Source: Eubacterium sp. 1001713B170207_170306_E7 (GTDB lineage Bacteria; Bacillota; Clostridia; Eubacteriales; Eubacteriaceae). Taken from it: a DNA stretch of 64,000 bases. Made by a program: the position numbers and the translations under genes. The stretch lies in NCBI RefSeq assembly GCF_015547515.1, contig NZ_JADMVE010000004.1, positions 1 to 64,000 on the forward strand. The letters are read 5' to 3'. Position 1 is the stretch's first letter, and each line of letters begins with the position of its first letter. Under the pieces are notes generated by a model that worked only from the letters and a program-made list of their open reading frames with translations, did not search any database and was not told the DNA's origin. Below are positions 34,833 to 42,562 of this stretch, in pieces.

Positions 34833-35739
34833 CCCCTGTTACCCTCTTGAAGTAATCCTCCAGGGTATCCTTGCAGATATGGGCGTCGTCGACCATCAGC
34901 TCATTTTCCACAAAGCATTTGGTCAGCACGCCGACCCTCAGGCTTGTATCAAAGAGCCGCAGCGTATGCCCGTCGTCAATGCTGAAATCATTGGTTTTAA
35001 AGACCTTTTCCAGAATCCGCGCCGCTTTGGCTGTATCGGACAAAACAAAGCGGATATACATCTGGTTTTTATCCCTGAGCACAGACATGCTCTCCTCCTC
35101 CAAAAGCACGCCATTGTCGATAATGCCAACGTCGTCGGCCAGCAGCTCAATTTCTGACAGAATATGGCTGGATACCAGAATGGTCTTGCCCTTTTTCGCG
35201 AAGGTTTTAAGCAATTCCCTGATTTCTGCAATACCGATGGGGTCCAGGCCGTTGATGGGTTCATCCAGAATCAAAAGCTCTGGGTCGTGCATCACTGCCA
35301 GTGCGATGGCCAGACGCTGCTTCATGCCCAGAGAGTACTTTGAAAAAAGCTTTTTATCCCGGTAGGGCAGTCCCACAAGCTCCAGAGATTCTCTGACTGC
35401 GTCTTTTCCCGGGAGCCCCCGAAGGGTAGCGAAAATGCTCAGATTTTCTGTACCTGTCAGATTGGGGTAAAAGCCTGGCGACTCGATCAGGTTTCCGATT
35501 CTGGGATACAGGGCTCTGCCATCCTTAAACGGGTCTTTTCCAAAGATACGAACTGCTCCCTGCGTTGGTTCAGTCAGGCCCAGCAGCATACGCATGGTGG
35601 TGGTTTTTCCCGCACCGTTACGGCCGAGCAAGCCGTAGATTTTCCCACTGCGCACATGCAGATCAAGGGATGAGACGCTGATCTGGTCGCCGTAGACCTT
35701 GGTCAGGTTTTTGGTGGCGATAACATATTTTTCTTTCAT
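34816..35739 (-). CDS. ABC transporter ATPase (BcrA/NisF type)
   Basis: A 307-residue ATPase. Walker A GRNGAGKTT, signature YSLGMKQRLAIALA, Walker B LLILDEPINGLDP, and a C-terminal regulatory extension after the H-loop as in BcrA. Ribosome site GAGGAGG before ATG 35739. It has its own response-regulator-like promoter (35815-35867), apart from the two-component genes just upstream. Confidence 0.92.
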   Translation of the reverse strand: MKEKYVIATKNLTKVYGDQISVSSLDLHVRSGKIYGLLGRNGAGKTTTMRMLLGLTEPTQGAVRIFGKDPFKDGRALYPRIGNLIESPGFYPNLTGTENLSIFATLRGLPGKDAVRESLELVGLPYRDKKLFSKYSLGMKQRLAIALAVMHDPELLILDEPINGLDPIGIAEIRELLKTFAKKGKTILVSSHILSEIELLADDVGIIDNGVLLEEESMSVLRDKNQMYIRFVLSDTAKAARILEKVFKTNDFSIDDGHTLRLFDTSLRVGVLTKCFVENELMVDDAHICKDTLEDYFKRVTGGVGIA

Positions 35740-35814
35740 GTTCACATCCTCCTCTGAGGTGCCGGGCCAATCCGTGACTGCGGCGGTACCGGTACCTTCT
35801 GTATTGATGTTCCT

Positions 35815-35867
35815 ATCATACCATCTGTGTCCTGCCGCAACCTTGCCGTAACCTTGCTTTAACCTTG
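35815..35867 (-). promoter_or_regulatory. ABC-operon promoter with three 11-bp-phased direct repeats
   Basis: CAAGGTT occurs three times on the minus strand (35867-35861, 35856-35850, 35845-35839), exactly 11 bp apart, 18 bp upstream of a TATGAT -10 (35820-35815). This layout is typical of OmpR-family activator sites, so the neighbouring response regulator is the likely binder. Confidence 0.7.
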
Positions 35868-35871
35868 TCTT

Positions 35872-36798
35872 TTAACAGACCTGTCTGAAGTCCAGAAAAA
35901 AGCAGGTTTCCTTCCCTGCTTCGCTCGTCACACTGACGCTGCCATTCTGCAGCCAGACAAGCTGCTCCACAATGGACAGGCCCAGGCCGCTGCCCTTTCC
36001 CATGCGGGCGGAGTCACATTTATAAAGACGGTCAAAAACATGCGCCAGATCCTTCTCGGGGATCCCCTTTCCGTTATCCTTTATCCAGATTCCCACCCGG
36101 TCCTGTTTCTCCTCTATGCCCACTGAGATTTCGGAAGCACCGCTGTGGCTGACAATGTTCTGTATCAGATTATTTAAAATACGTTCATAGGCTGCTGAGT
36201 CCAGCAGGGCGGTGATTCGTTTTTCAGGAATGCAAAAAACATAATTGAGGGCGTTCTGTTCAAAAACCGGGAGCCAGTCGCTCAGAATGGTCTGTGTCAC
36301 TCCTGTCACGTCCACCTCGCTTATTTCGAGCACCCGTTCATTGGAATTCAGCTTAAACCATTCAAAAAGATCGTCCACATACGTTTGGAGGCTATGAGCT
36401 TTTTCACGGGCTGTTTCGATGTATTCTTCCAGCTCCTGGCCCTCAACCAGACGGCTGTGGACTGCGTCCAGATAGCCAATAAGTGTAGTAAGGGGTGTCC
36501 GCACATCGTGGGAGAGGCTGGTCATCATCTGCCGGTTCGCCTCATCACGTCCATTGAGCTCTGCGATTGTGTCGCGGTAACCCTCCATAATGTCGTTAAT
36601 TTTGTAAAAAAGGGGCGCCATTATATTATCCGGCGCTGCCAGCACGCGGCGGTTCAGATTGCCCTTTCGGATATCCTCCAGTGCCTCATTGATATCCCCC
36701 ACGCTTTTGCGGGCCTGATACAGACGCCCTGTCAGCAGCAGCGCAAGGACTGTGACCACAGCCAGAAGCACAGCCAGACCTGTTTCGAGTCCACTCAT
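35872..36798 (-). CDS. Sensor histidine kinase
   Basis: About 308 residues. One membrane helix near the N terminus (about 5-25), a HAMP-like linker, the HisKA motif SLSHDVRTPLTTLIGYLDAV and HATPase boxes (NNLIQNI, DNGKGIP, GKGSGLGLS). No extracellular sensor domain, so sensing may be intramembrane or through the transporter. ATG 36798 follows GGAGGTGT within the RR stop region; a longer frame overlaps the RR gene. Confidence 0.88.
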   Translation of the reverse strand: MSGLETGLAVLLAVVTVLALLLTGRLYQARKSVGDINEALEDIRKGNLNRRVLAAPDNIMAPLFYKINDIMEGYRDTIAELNGRDEANRQMMTSLSHDVRTPLTTLIGYLDAVHSRLVEGQELEEYIETAREKAHSLQTYVDDLFEWFKLNSNERVLEISEVDVTGVTQTILSDWLPVFEQNALNYVFCIPEKRITALLDSAAYERILNNLIQNIVSHSGASEISVGIEEKQDRVGIWIKDNGKGIPEKDLAHVFDRLYKCDSARMGKGSGLGLSIVEQLVWLQNGSVSVTSEAGKETCFFLDFRQVC

Positions 36799-36799
36799 T

Positions 36800-37498
36800 T
36801 TACACCTCCGCGTTAAAACGGTAGCCCACACCCTTGATGGTCTGGATATAGGCCGGCCTTTTGACGTCCGGCTCAATGAGCCTTCGGATTTTGCTGATAT
36901 GCGCCATGATGTTACTGTCGTCGTACAGGTATTCCTCCTGCCAGACCTCCTCGTAAATCTGCTTTTTGGTCAGGGCGCGCCCCTTGTTTTTCGCCAGGTA
37001 GTACAGAATATCGAACGCCTTGGCCTGGAGCGTAACCTCTGCACCACGGACGGTGACCTTCCGCTTGTCCGGGTCGATTTCGAGGCCCTTAAAGCTCAGC
37101 CGCTGGCCGCTTTGCTCCCCGTTTCCGTTAAGCACCGTATAACGCCTGACCAGCGAGTGCACCCTGGCGCTGAACTCATTGATATCAAAGGGCTTTGTCA
37201 AGTAGTCGTCAGCCCCTAACCGCAGTCCGTAGACTTTGTCGATATTCTCGCCGCGGGCTGTCAGCATCAGTACCGGCACCGTGCTGGTCTCACGTATTTT
37301 CTTAAGCACCTCAAAGCCGTCCATTCCGGGCATCATGACATCCAGCACCACAAGGACAGCACCGCTTTCCTTCAGCTTTTCAAGGCCTTCACGCCCGTTC
37401 CGGGCGCAGTCCGCCGCGAAGCCGTCACAGGTGACACATTTTTCAAGTAACGCGCACAGCTCAGGATCATCGTCAATAATTATCACTCGATTCTGCAT
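36800..37498 (-). CDS. OmpR-family response regulator
   Basis: About 232 residues. Receiver domain (acidic IDDD, phospho-Asp in VVLDVMMPG, Lys in LTKPFD) and a winged-helix output domain. Translation starts at ATG 37498, behind AAAGGGGAAG. It forms an operon with the kinase and is expected to act on the 11-bp repeats at 35839-35867. Confidence 0.9.
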   Translation of the reverse strand: MQNRVIIIDDDPELCALLEKCVTCDGFAADCARNGREGLEKLKESGAVLVVLDVMMPGMDGFEVLKKIRETSTVPVLMLTARGENIDKVYGLRLGADDYLTKPFDINEFSARVHSLVRRYTVLNGNGEQSGQRLSFKGLEIDPDKRKVTVRGAEVTLQAKAFDILYYLAKNKGRALTKKQIYEEVWQEEYLYDDSNIMAHISKIRRLIEPDVKRPAYIQTIKGVGYRFNAEV

Positions 37499-37573
37499 TT
37501 TCTTCCCCTTTGTCCATAATTGTCTTTTCATTCTAACACCTTCTTCTGAAAAAAAGAACAAAAAATAAAAAAA

Positions 37574-37592
37574 GGGCCTGAAGCTTCAGGCC
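37574..37592 (-). terminator. Palindromic terminator after MATE gene
   Basis: An 18-bp perfect palindrome (GGCCTGAAG / CTTCAGGCC, 37575-37592) is followed on the minus strand by a T-rich run. Confidence 0.85.
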
Positions 37593-37603
37593 ACTGCTAT
37601 TCA

Positions 37604-39004
37604 TTATTCGATGGCGTCCTCTAAAGCAACGCTCTTTTTCCGCATGCGCCGCATTTCCCCTACCACCATGACCATGGCAACCGCGAAAGCCGCGAAATCG
37701 GCGATCGGCCCGGCGTACATAATGCCGTTGATGCCAAAGGCCATTGGCAGCAGCAAAATCAAGGGCAGCAGGAAAATGATCTGCCGTGTCATTGAAATAA
37801 AAATTCCCTTGGCCGGCTTACCGATGGCTGTAAAGAAGTTCCCGGTAACGGGCTGGACGCTGTTGACCAGTGTGCCGAACATAAAAATCCGGAAATAGCG
37901 CTCCGCAAATTCAAAATATGCCTCGCTGCCCGTGCCAAAGAGGCTGATGATCTGTCTTGGGAATATCTGAAAGCATAAAAAGGACACCACTGAAATTACC
38001 GATGCGCTGAGGATGGCCAGCTTATAGGTCTCCCGGACACGGTTGTACTGCTTTGCCCCATAGTTAAAGCCGATAATGGGCTGGCTGCCCTGCGCAATCC
38101 CAATGACGATGGATAAAAAGATCATGCCCACCTTGATGATAATGCCCGCGCAGGCCAGCGGGATTTCGCTTCCGTAGGGCGATCGGGCTCCGTAATAGGT
38201 CAGCACATTATTCATGGTAATCTGGACCGCCAGCATGGCCAGCTGGTTAAAGCAGGCGGAGGCGCCCAGGGCGGAAATCTCCTTCAAATTTGTCAGCCTG
38301 AGCCTGAAATCGGACCGGTGAAGCCGGATATTTTTAAAGCGCGTTGTGTACCAGAGCGCGCAGGCGCAGGAAATAATCTGTGAAAAGGTAGTGGCGATGG
38401 CGGCCCCGGCAATACCCATGCCAAACCCGAACATCAGCAGCGGGTCCAGAATGGTGTTGAGCACCGCTCCAGCTACCATAAACCCCATAGAATAGCGTGG
38501 GCTGCCGTCGGCCCGGATAATGTTGCTGGTCCCGTTGGCAAAAATCAAAAATGGGATGCCCACAGCGGTGATACGGGTATAGGTCATGGCATAGCCCAGA
38601 ACGTCCTGTGTGGCTCCGAAAGCCAGCATCAGCGGCTGTAGAAACACCTCCACCACTACCGCGATGATCACGCCTGTGACAGCTAGAAAGCCCATGGCGT
38701 TGCCGACCACCTCCGAAGCCCCCTCGCGCCGGCCCGCACCCAGCTCCAGGCTGTACTTGGCCGCGCAGCCTGTGCCAAAGAGCAGCGCTGTCGCGACACA
38801 CACGGTGGATAAGGGAAAGGCCACGTTAGTTGCCGCGTTGCCAAGCACGCCGACCCCCTGTCCGATAAAAATCTGATCGACAATATTGTAAAGCGCGCTG
38901 ACCAGCATGGCGATAATGCATGGCACGGCGTACTTTCTGAGCAGGCTTCCGACTTTTTCATACCCCAATGGGTTGTTTTGCGTATCCTTTGCCGCTGTGT
39001 CCAA
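37604..39004 (-). CDS. MATE family efflux transporter
   Basis: A 466-residue, 12-helix protein, with the MATE start NPLGYEKVGSLLRKYAVPCIIAMLVSALYNIVDQIFIGQGVG. Members export cationic drugs or toxic metabolites using Na+ or H+. It starts with TTG at 39004 behind AGAGGGG. Palindromic repeat 4 lies upstream, between it and the SPL-like gene. Confidence 0.9.
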   Translation of the reverse strand: MDTAAKDTQNNPLGYEKVGSLLRKYAVPCIIAMLVSALYNIVDQIFIGQGVGVLGNAATNVAFPLSTVCVATALLFGTGCAAKYSLELGAGRREGASEVVGNAMGFLAVTGVIIAVVVEVFLQPLMLAFGATQDVLGYAMTYTRITAVGIPFLIFANGTSNIIRADGSPRYSMGFMVAGAVLNTILDPLLMFGFGMGIAGAAIATTFSQIISCACALWYTTRFKNIRLHRSDFRLRLTNLKEISALGASACFNQLAMLAVQITMNNVLTYYGARSPYGSEIPLACAGIIIKVGMIFLSIVIGIAQGSQPIIGFNYGAKQYNRVRETYKLAILSASVISVVSFLCFQIFPRQIISLFGTGSEAYFEFAERYFRIFMFGTLVNSVQPVTGNFFTAIGKPAKGIFISMTRQIIFLLPLILLLPMAFGINGIMYAGPIADFAAFAVAMVMVVGEMRRMRKKSVALEDAIE

Positions 39005-39101
39005 CTGAATCCCCTCTTTTCTTTACTTCGCAGCTGCAATTTATTCTTTGCTTTCGCAATTATTTTATCTGATCGAGGGGGCTTTGTCAATATATGAAAG
39101 G

Positions 39102-39132
39102 GAGATGATGCGGCGTAACGCCGCATCATCTC
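39102..39132. repeat. Palindromic repeat, copy 4
   Basis: 14-bp perfect arms GAGATGATGCGGCG / CGCCGCATCATCTC, loop TAA (39102-39115, 39119-39132). Its end overlaps the stop end of the radical SAM gene. Confidence 0.88.
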
Positions 39133-40010
39133 AGAAAAGACAGCTGCTCACCGTGGTATTTTCCTTTGTAGGCTTCGACAATCTCCTGCATTTTACAGCG
39201 CAGGCCGGCCTTTGCGCAGGCTTCTTTAAAAACCGCGTACAGCGCGCGGGCCTCCGGCGCTCCACAGCCGTATGCGTTGCCGTACTGCCGCATGTATTTT
39301 TGACGGAGTCCTGGAAAATGCCGGTCCAGCTGGCTAAAATAGTAGTCCCTCTGAATATCCCTCAGGGTCACGCCAAAGCTGGGATAGATAAACCGCGCGC
39401 CGCTGGCAGCTCCCTGCTCCACAATCGAGCGGATATTCTCCACGCTGTCCCCGATGAAGGGCAGAACCGGCATCAGCAGAATACCAGTGTAGATACCCGC
39501 GTCCGAGAGGGCCTTAACCACCTCGAACCGCTCGCTGCTTGACGGGGCGCCAGGCTCGACAATACGGCTCAGCGCGTCGTCTGCCGCAGTGATTGTCACC
39601 TTGCAGATCACCGGGGAATGCACCTGAATGCGGGACAGCAGCCCGATGTCGCGCGTGATCAGGCTTCCCTTGGTCGCGATGGCCACCCCAAAGCCGTAAT
39701 GGTCGATAAGCTTAAGGGCCTCCTGTGTCAGGTATTCGCCTTTTTCAAAGGGGTTGTAAGGGTCGCTCATGGCCCCGGTGCCCACCACGCCCTTCTGCTT
39801 TTTACTTTTGAGGTCCCGGGCGATGAGCCTCAGGGCATCCTGTTTTTTCTTCACCGTGTCGAATTCGGTATTCTGGTAGCATGCGCTTCGGCTGTCGCAG
39901 TAGATGCAGCCATGACAGCACCCTCTGTAAATATTCATGCTGTACTCTGTTCCGAACCAGGCGGTGCTCTTATTCCTGGTGACCAGTGTCTTAGCCGGTA
40001 TTGTCTTCAT
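39126..40010 (-). CDS. SPL-family radical SAM protein
   Basis: A 294-residue radical SAM protein related to spore photoproduct lyase and Rv2578c-like proteins. The cluster motif is CCHGCIYCDSRS (Cys-x3-Cys-x2-Cys), then TKGSLITRD and KVTITAADDALSRIVEPGAP, all usual for the family. Its target may be DNA or a metabolite; true SplB needs further conserved residues not clear here. It stands alone, with a promoter (40035-40067) that matches the Fpg-like gene's. Confidence 0.85.
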   Translation of the reverse strand: MKTIPAKTLVTRNKSTAWFGTEYSMNIYRGCCHGCIYCDSRSACYQNTEFDTVKKKQDALRLIARDLKSKKQKGVVGTGAMSDPYNPFEKGEYLTQEALKLIDHYGFGVAIATKGSLITRDIGLLSRIQVHSPVICKVTITAADDALSRIVEPGAPSSSERFEVVKALSDAGIYTGILLMPVLPFIGDSVENIRSIVEQGAASGARFIYPSFGVTLRDIQRDYYFSQLDRHFPGLRQKYMRQYGNAYGCGAPEARALYAVFKEACAKAGLRCKMQEIVEAYKGKYHGEQLSFLR

Positions 40011-40034
40011 TACGGTCTCCTTTTTTCTGCTTTT

Positions 40035-40067
40035 ATTATATCAGAGATAACCTGACAAGTGGTGTCA
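40035..40067 (-). promoter_or_regulatory. Promoter with TGACA-N5-TGTCA palindrome (radical SAM gene)
   Basis: Minus-strand TATAAT (40040-40035), a 12-bp gap, and TGACA-N5-TGTCA (40053-40067) leading into ATATTTT: the same order and spacing as at 30859-30891. Confidence 0.6.
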
Positions 40068-40142
40068 TATTTTGAAAACAGCGCTGCTTCTTGCATTTTA
40101 TGGCTTTTCTGGTTATACTGAACTGCGTACAAGGAGGTACCT

Positions 40143-40832
40143 ATGACTGATAAACCATCAAGAATACTCATCGTCGAGGATGACCGCGCTCTGAACCAGG
40201 GGCTTGTGCTGTCCTTAAAAAACGATTCCTATATGATGCTGCCGGTTTTTTCCCTTATGGAGGCCAGAGCGCAGCTTTTGAATCATACCTTTGACCTGAT
40301 CGTCCTGGATGTGAACCTGCCTGACGGCAGCGGGCTGGAGCTGTGCCGGGAGATACGCCGCCACTCCGCGGTTCCCATTATTTTTCTGACTGCCAACGAT
40401 ATGGAGATGGACGAGGTGGTCGGTCTGGAAAGCGGCGGAGACGACTATATTACAAAGCCCTTTAGCCTGGCGGTTCTGCGGGCCCGTATCGCCGCGCTGC
40501 TGCGCCGCAGCCAGAACGCCGGCCTGGACTGTGTGAAAATTGACGCCTTTACCTTTGATTTTGACCAAATGGTCTTTTTGAAAGACGACGCTGAGATCAC
40601 CCTGAGCAAAACAGAACAAAAGCTGCTGAGGCTGCTCATAAGCAACCGCGGCGCCACTGTGCCCAGGGAGCTTCTGCTGGAAAAGGTCTGGGGTGACAGT
40701 ATGGACTTTGTGGACGAAAACGCCCTTTCCGTCACCATACGCCGCCTCCGGGGCAAACTTGAAGACAACGCCTCAAAGCCCGTGTATATTCAGACGGTTT
40801 ATGGTCTCGGCTACACCTGGGCGGTGAAGTGA
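40143..40832 (+). CDS. OmpR-family response regulator (second module)
   Basis: A 229-residue receiver plus winged-helix protein: IVEDD acidic pocket, phospho-Asp in IVLDVNLPDGSG, KPF. It has the long VTIRRLRGKLED motif of VanR/BceR regulators. AAGGAGG precedes the ATG. It is followed 1 bp later by its kinase. Confidence 0.92.
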   Translation: MTDKPSRILIVEDDRALNQGLVLSLKNDSYMMLPVFSLMEARAQLLNHTFDLIVLDVNLPDGSGLELCREIRRHSAVPIIFLTANDMEMDEVVGLESGGDDYITKPFSLAVLRARIAALLRRSQNAGLDCVKIDAFTFDFDQMVFLKDDAEITLSKTEQKLLRLLISNRGATVPRELLLEKVWGDSMDFVDENALSVTIRRLRGKLEDNASKPVYIQTVYGLGYTWAVK

Positions 40833-40833
40833 A

Positions 40834-41763
40834 ATGAACGCCGCCGCACTCTGTCTCTCCATAACCGCGAGTCTGCTCGGCTTGTTTTTTATCATTTGCC
40901 AGCTGCGCCTGAAGCGGACGCTTACCCGCCTCGAGCAAATGCTGGACCAGGCCCTCGAGGGCACCTTTGAAGAAAATACCTTTGATGAAAGCCGCCTTTC
41001 GGCCCTTGAGACCAAGCTCCATCATTTCCTGTGCGCCTGCCACGCGCGCAGCAGCCGTACCGCCTCTGAGCGGGATCATATCCAGACTCTGATCGGCGAT
41101 ATCTCCCACCAGACCAAAACGCCCATTGCCAACCTGAGGCTTTACGCAGACCTGCTGGAGGAGCAGACCGACCTTTCGGAGGCCTCCCGTCCGCTGGCAG
41201 CGGAAATCACCCGGCAGAGCGCGAAGCTTGATTTTCTGATCCAGTCGCTGATCAAGGCCTCAAGGCTTGAAAACGGCATTGTCCAGGTTTCACCCCAGAC
41301 CGCAGAAATTGGTAGGCTGGTGGAAAGCGCCGCGTGCGGGCTTTTTCAGAAGGGCCAGAACCGCTCTGTCGCTCTCACCCTGGAAATTCCACAGGGCCTG
41401 ACCGCCTGTTTTGATCCTAAATGGACGGCCGAGGCTCTTTATAATATTCTGGACAACGCGCTCAAATACACCCCGGCGGGCGGCAAGGTCCGGGTCAGTG
41501 CCCAGGCCTACGAGTTATTCTGCCGGATTGATGTCTCCGATACCGGCCTTGGCATTTCGGAGGAGGAAATCCCCAAAATTTTCAGCCGCTTTTACCGCAG
41601 CGCCGCTGTCAGCCAGGAGGAGGGCGTCGGCATTGGGCTCTACCTGACCCGGGAGATCATTGCCCTGCAGGGCGGCTATATCCGGGTTTTCTCGGAACCG
41701 GGCAAGGGCTCCTGTTTCTCTGTTTTTCTGCCCCGCAGCTTCAACGCTGAAAACCGTGTCTGA
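40834..41763 (+). CDS. Sensor histidine kinase (second module)
   Basis: A 309-residue kinase with one N-terminal helix (about 3-24) and no extracellular domain, HisKA motif IGDISHQTKTPIANLRLYADLL, HATPase boxes NILDNALKYTP, DTGLGI and VGIGLYL. Short intramembrane-type sensors often obtain their signal from the partner ABC transporter, as in antimicrobial-peptide modules. Confidence 0.88.
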   Translation: MNAAALCLSITASLLGLFFIICQLRLKRTLTRLEQMLDQALEGTFEENTFDESRLSALETKLHHFLCACHARSSRTASERDHIQTLIGDISHQTKTPIANLRLYADLLEEQTDLSEASRPLAAEITRQSAKLDFLIQSLIKASRLENGIVQVSPQTAEIGRLVESAACGLFQKGQNRSVALTLEIPQGLTACFDPKWTAEALYNILDNALKYTPAGGKVRVSAQAYELFCRIDVSDTGLGISEEEIPKIFSRFYRSAAVSQEEGVGIGLYLTREIIALQGGYIRVFSEPGKGSCFSVFLPRSFNAENRV

Positions 41764-41798
41764 CCTTTTTAAATGAAATCTGTCATAACTGTAAGATT

Positions 41799-41833
41799 CT
41801 GGAAAGAAGCTGGAAAGAAGTTTTTGTTATAGT
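41799..41833 (+). promoter_or_regulatory. ABC promoter with tandem 11-bp repeats (second module)
   Basis: CTGGAAAGAAG occurs twice in tandem (41799-41809, 41810-41820), followed by TATAGT (41828-41833). The repeats overlay the -35 region, as expected for activation by the module's own response regulator. Confidence 0.7.
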
Positions 41834-41881
41834 TTGTTTATGGCATTCTTACCAAATACAAACACGATTACGGAGGTCATC

Positions 41882-42562
41882 ATGATCATTTTACAGACAA
41901 AACATCTGAAGAAATACTACGGTACAGGAGAAACCACAGTTAAGGCCCTTGACGGCGTATCCCTTGAGATCGAGGAGGGCTCCTTCTCGGCCATTGTGGG
42001 AACCTCGGGCAGTGGAAAGTCCACCCTTTTACATATGCTCGGCGGCCTGGACCGCCCCAGCTCCGGTGCTGTCATGGTGGACGGCAAAAACATCTTTGAC
42101 TTAAAGGACGACGCCCTGACCATTTTCAGACGCCGCAAAATCGGATTTGTGTTCCAGAATTACAACCTGGTTCCGGTTCTCAACGTTTATGAAAACATCG
42201 TGCTGCCCATCGAGCTGGACGGCAATACTGTTGATAAAAAATACGTAAACAAAATCATTGAGATTCTCGGGCTTAAAAGTAAGCTGTACAGCCTGCCCAG
42301 CCAGCTGTCCGGCGGGCAGCAGCAGCGCGTGGCCATCGCCCGGGCGCTCGCCTCAAAGCCGGCCATTATCCTGGCCGACGAACCCACCGGTAATCTGGAT
42401 TCCAAAACTAGTCTGGACGTTCTGGGGCTTTTAAAAATCACCAGCGAGCACTTCCATCAAACCATTGTCATGATTACGCACAACGAGGAAATTGCCCAGA
42501 TGTCGGACCGGATCATTCATATTGAGGATGGACAGATCACAGGTGGTGGCCGCCATGCTTAA
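41882..42562 (+). CDS. ABC transporter ATPase (MacB/BceA type)
   Basis: About 226 residues. Walker [10 protein letters not shown], signature [15 protein letters not shown], Walker [13 protein letters not shown]; the long Q-loop [14 protein letters not shown] is usual for MacB/LolD/BceA ATPases. ATG 41882 follows GGAGGTCATC. It overlaps the permease start, so the pair is translationally coupled. Confidence 0.92.
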   Translation: MIILQTKHLKKYYGTGETTVKALDGVSLEIEEGSFSAIVGTSGSGKSTLLHMLGGLDRPSSGAVMVDGKNIFDLKDDALTIFRRRKIGFVFQNYNLVPVLNVYENIVLPIELDGNTVDKKYVNKIIEILGLKSKLYSLPSQLSGGQQQRVAIARALASKPAIILADEPTGNLDSKTSLDVLGLLKITSEHFHQTIVMITHNEEIAQMSDRIIHIEDGQITGGGRHA

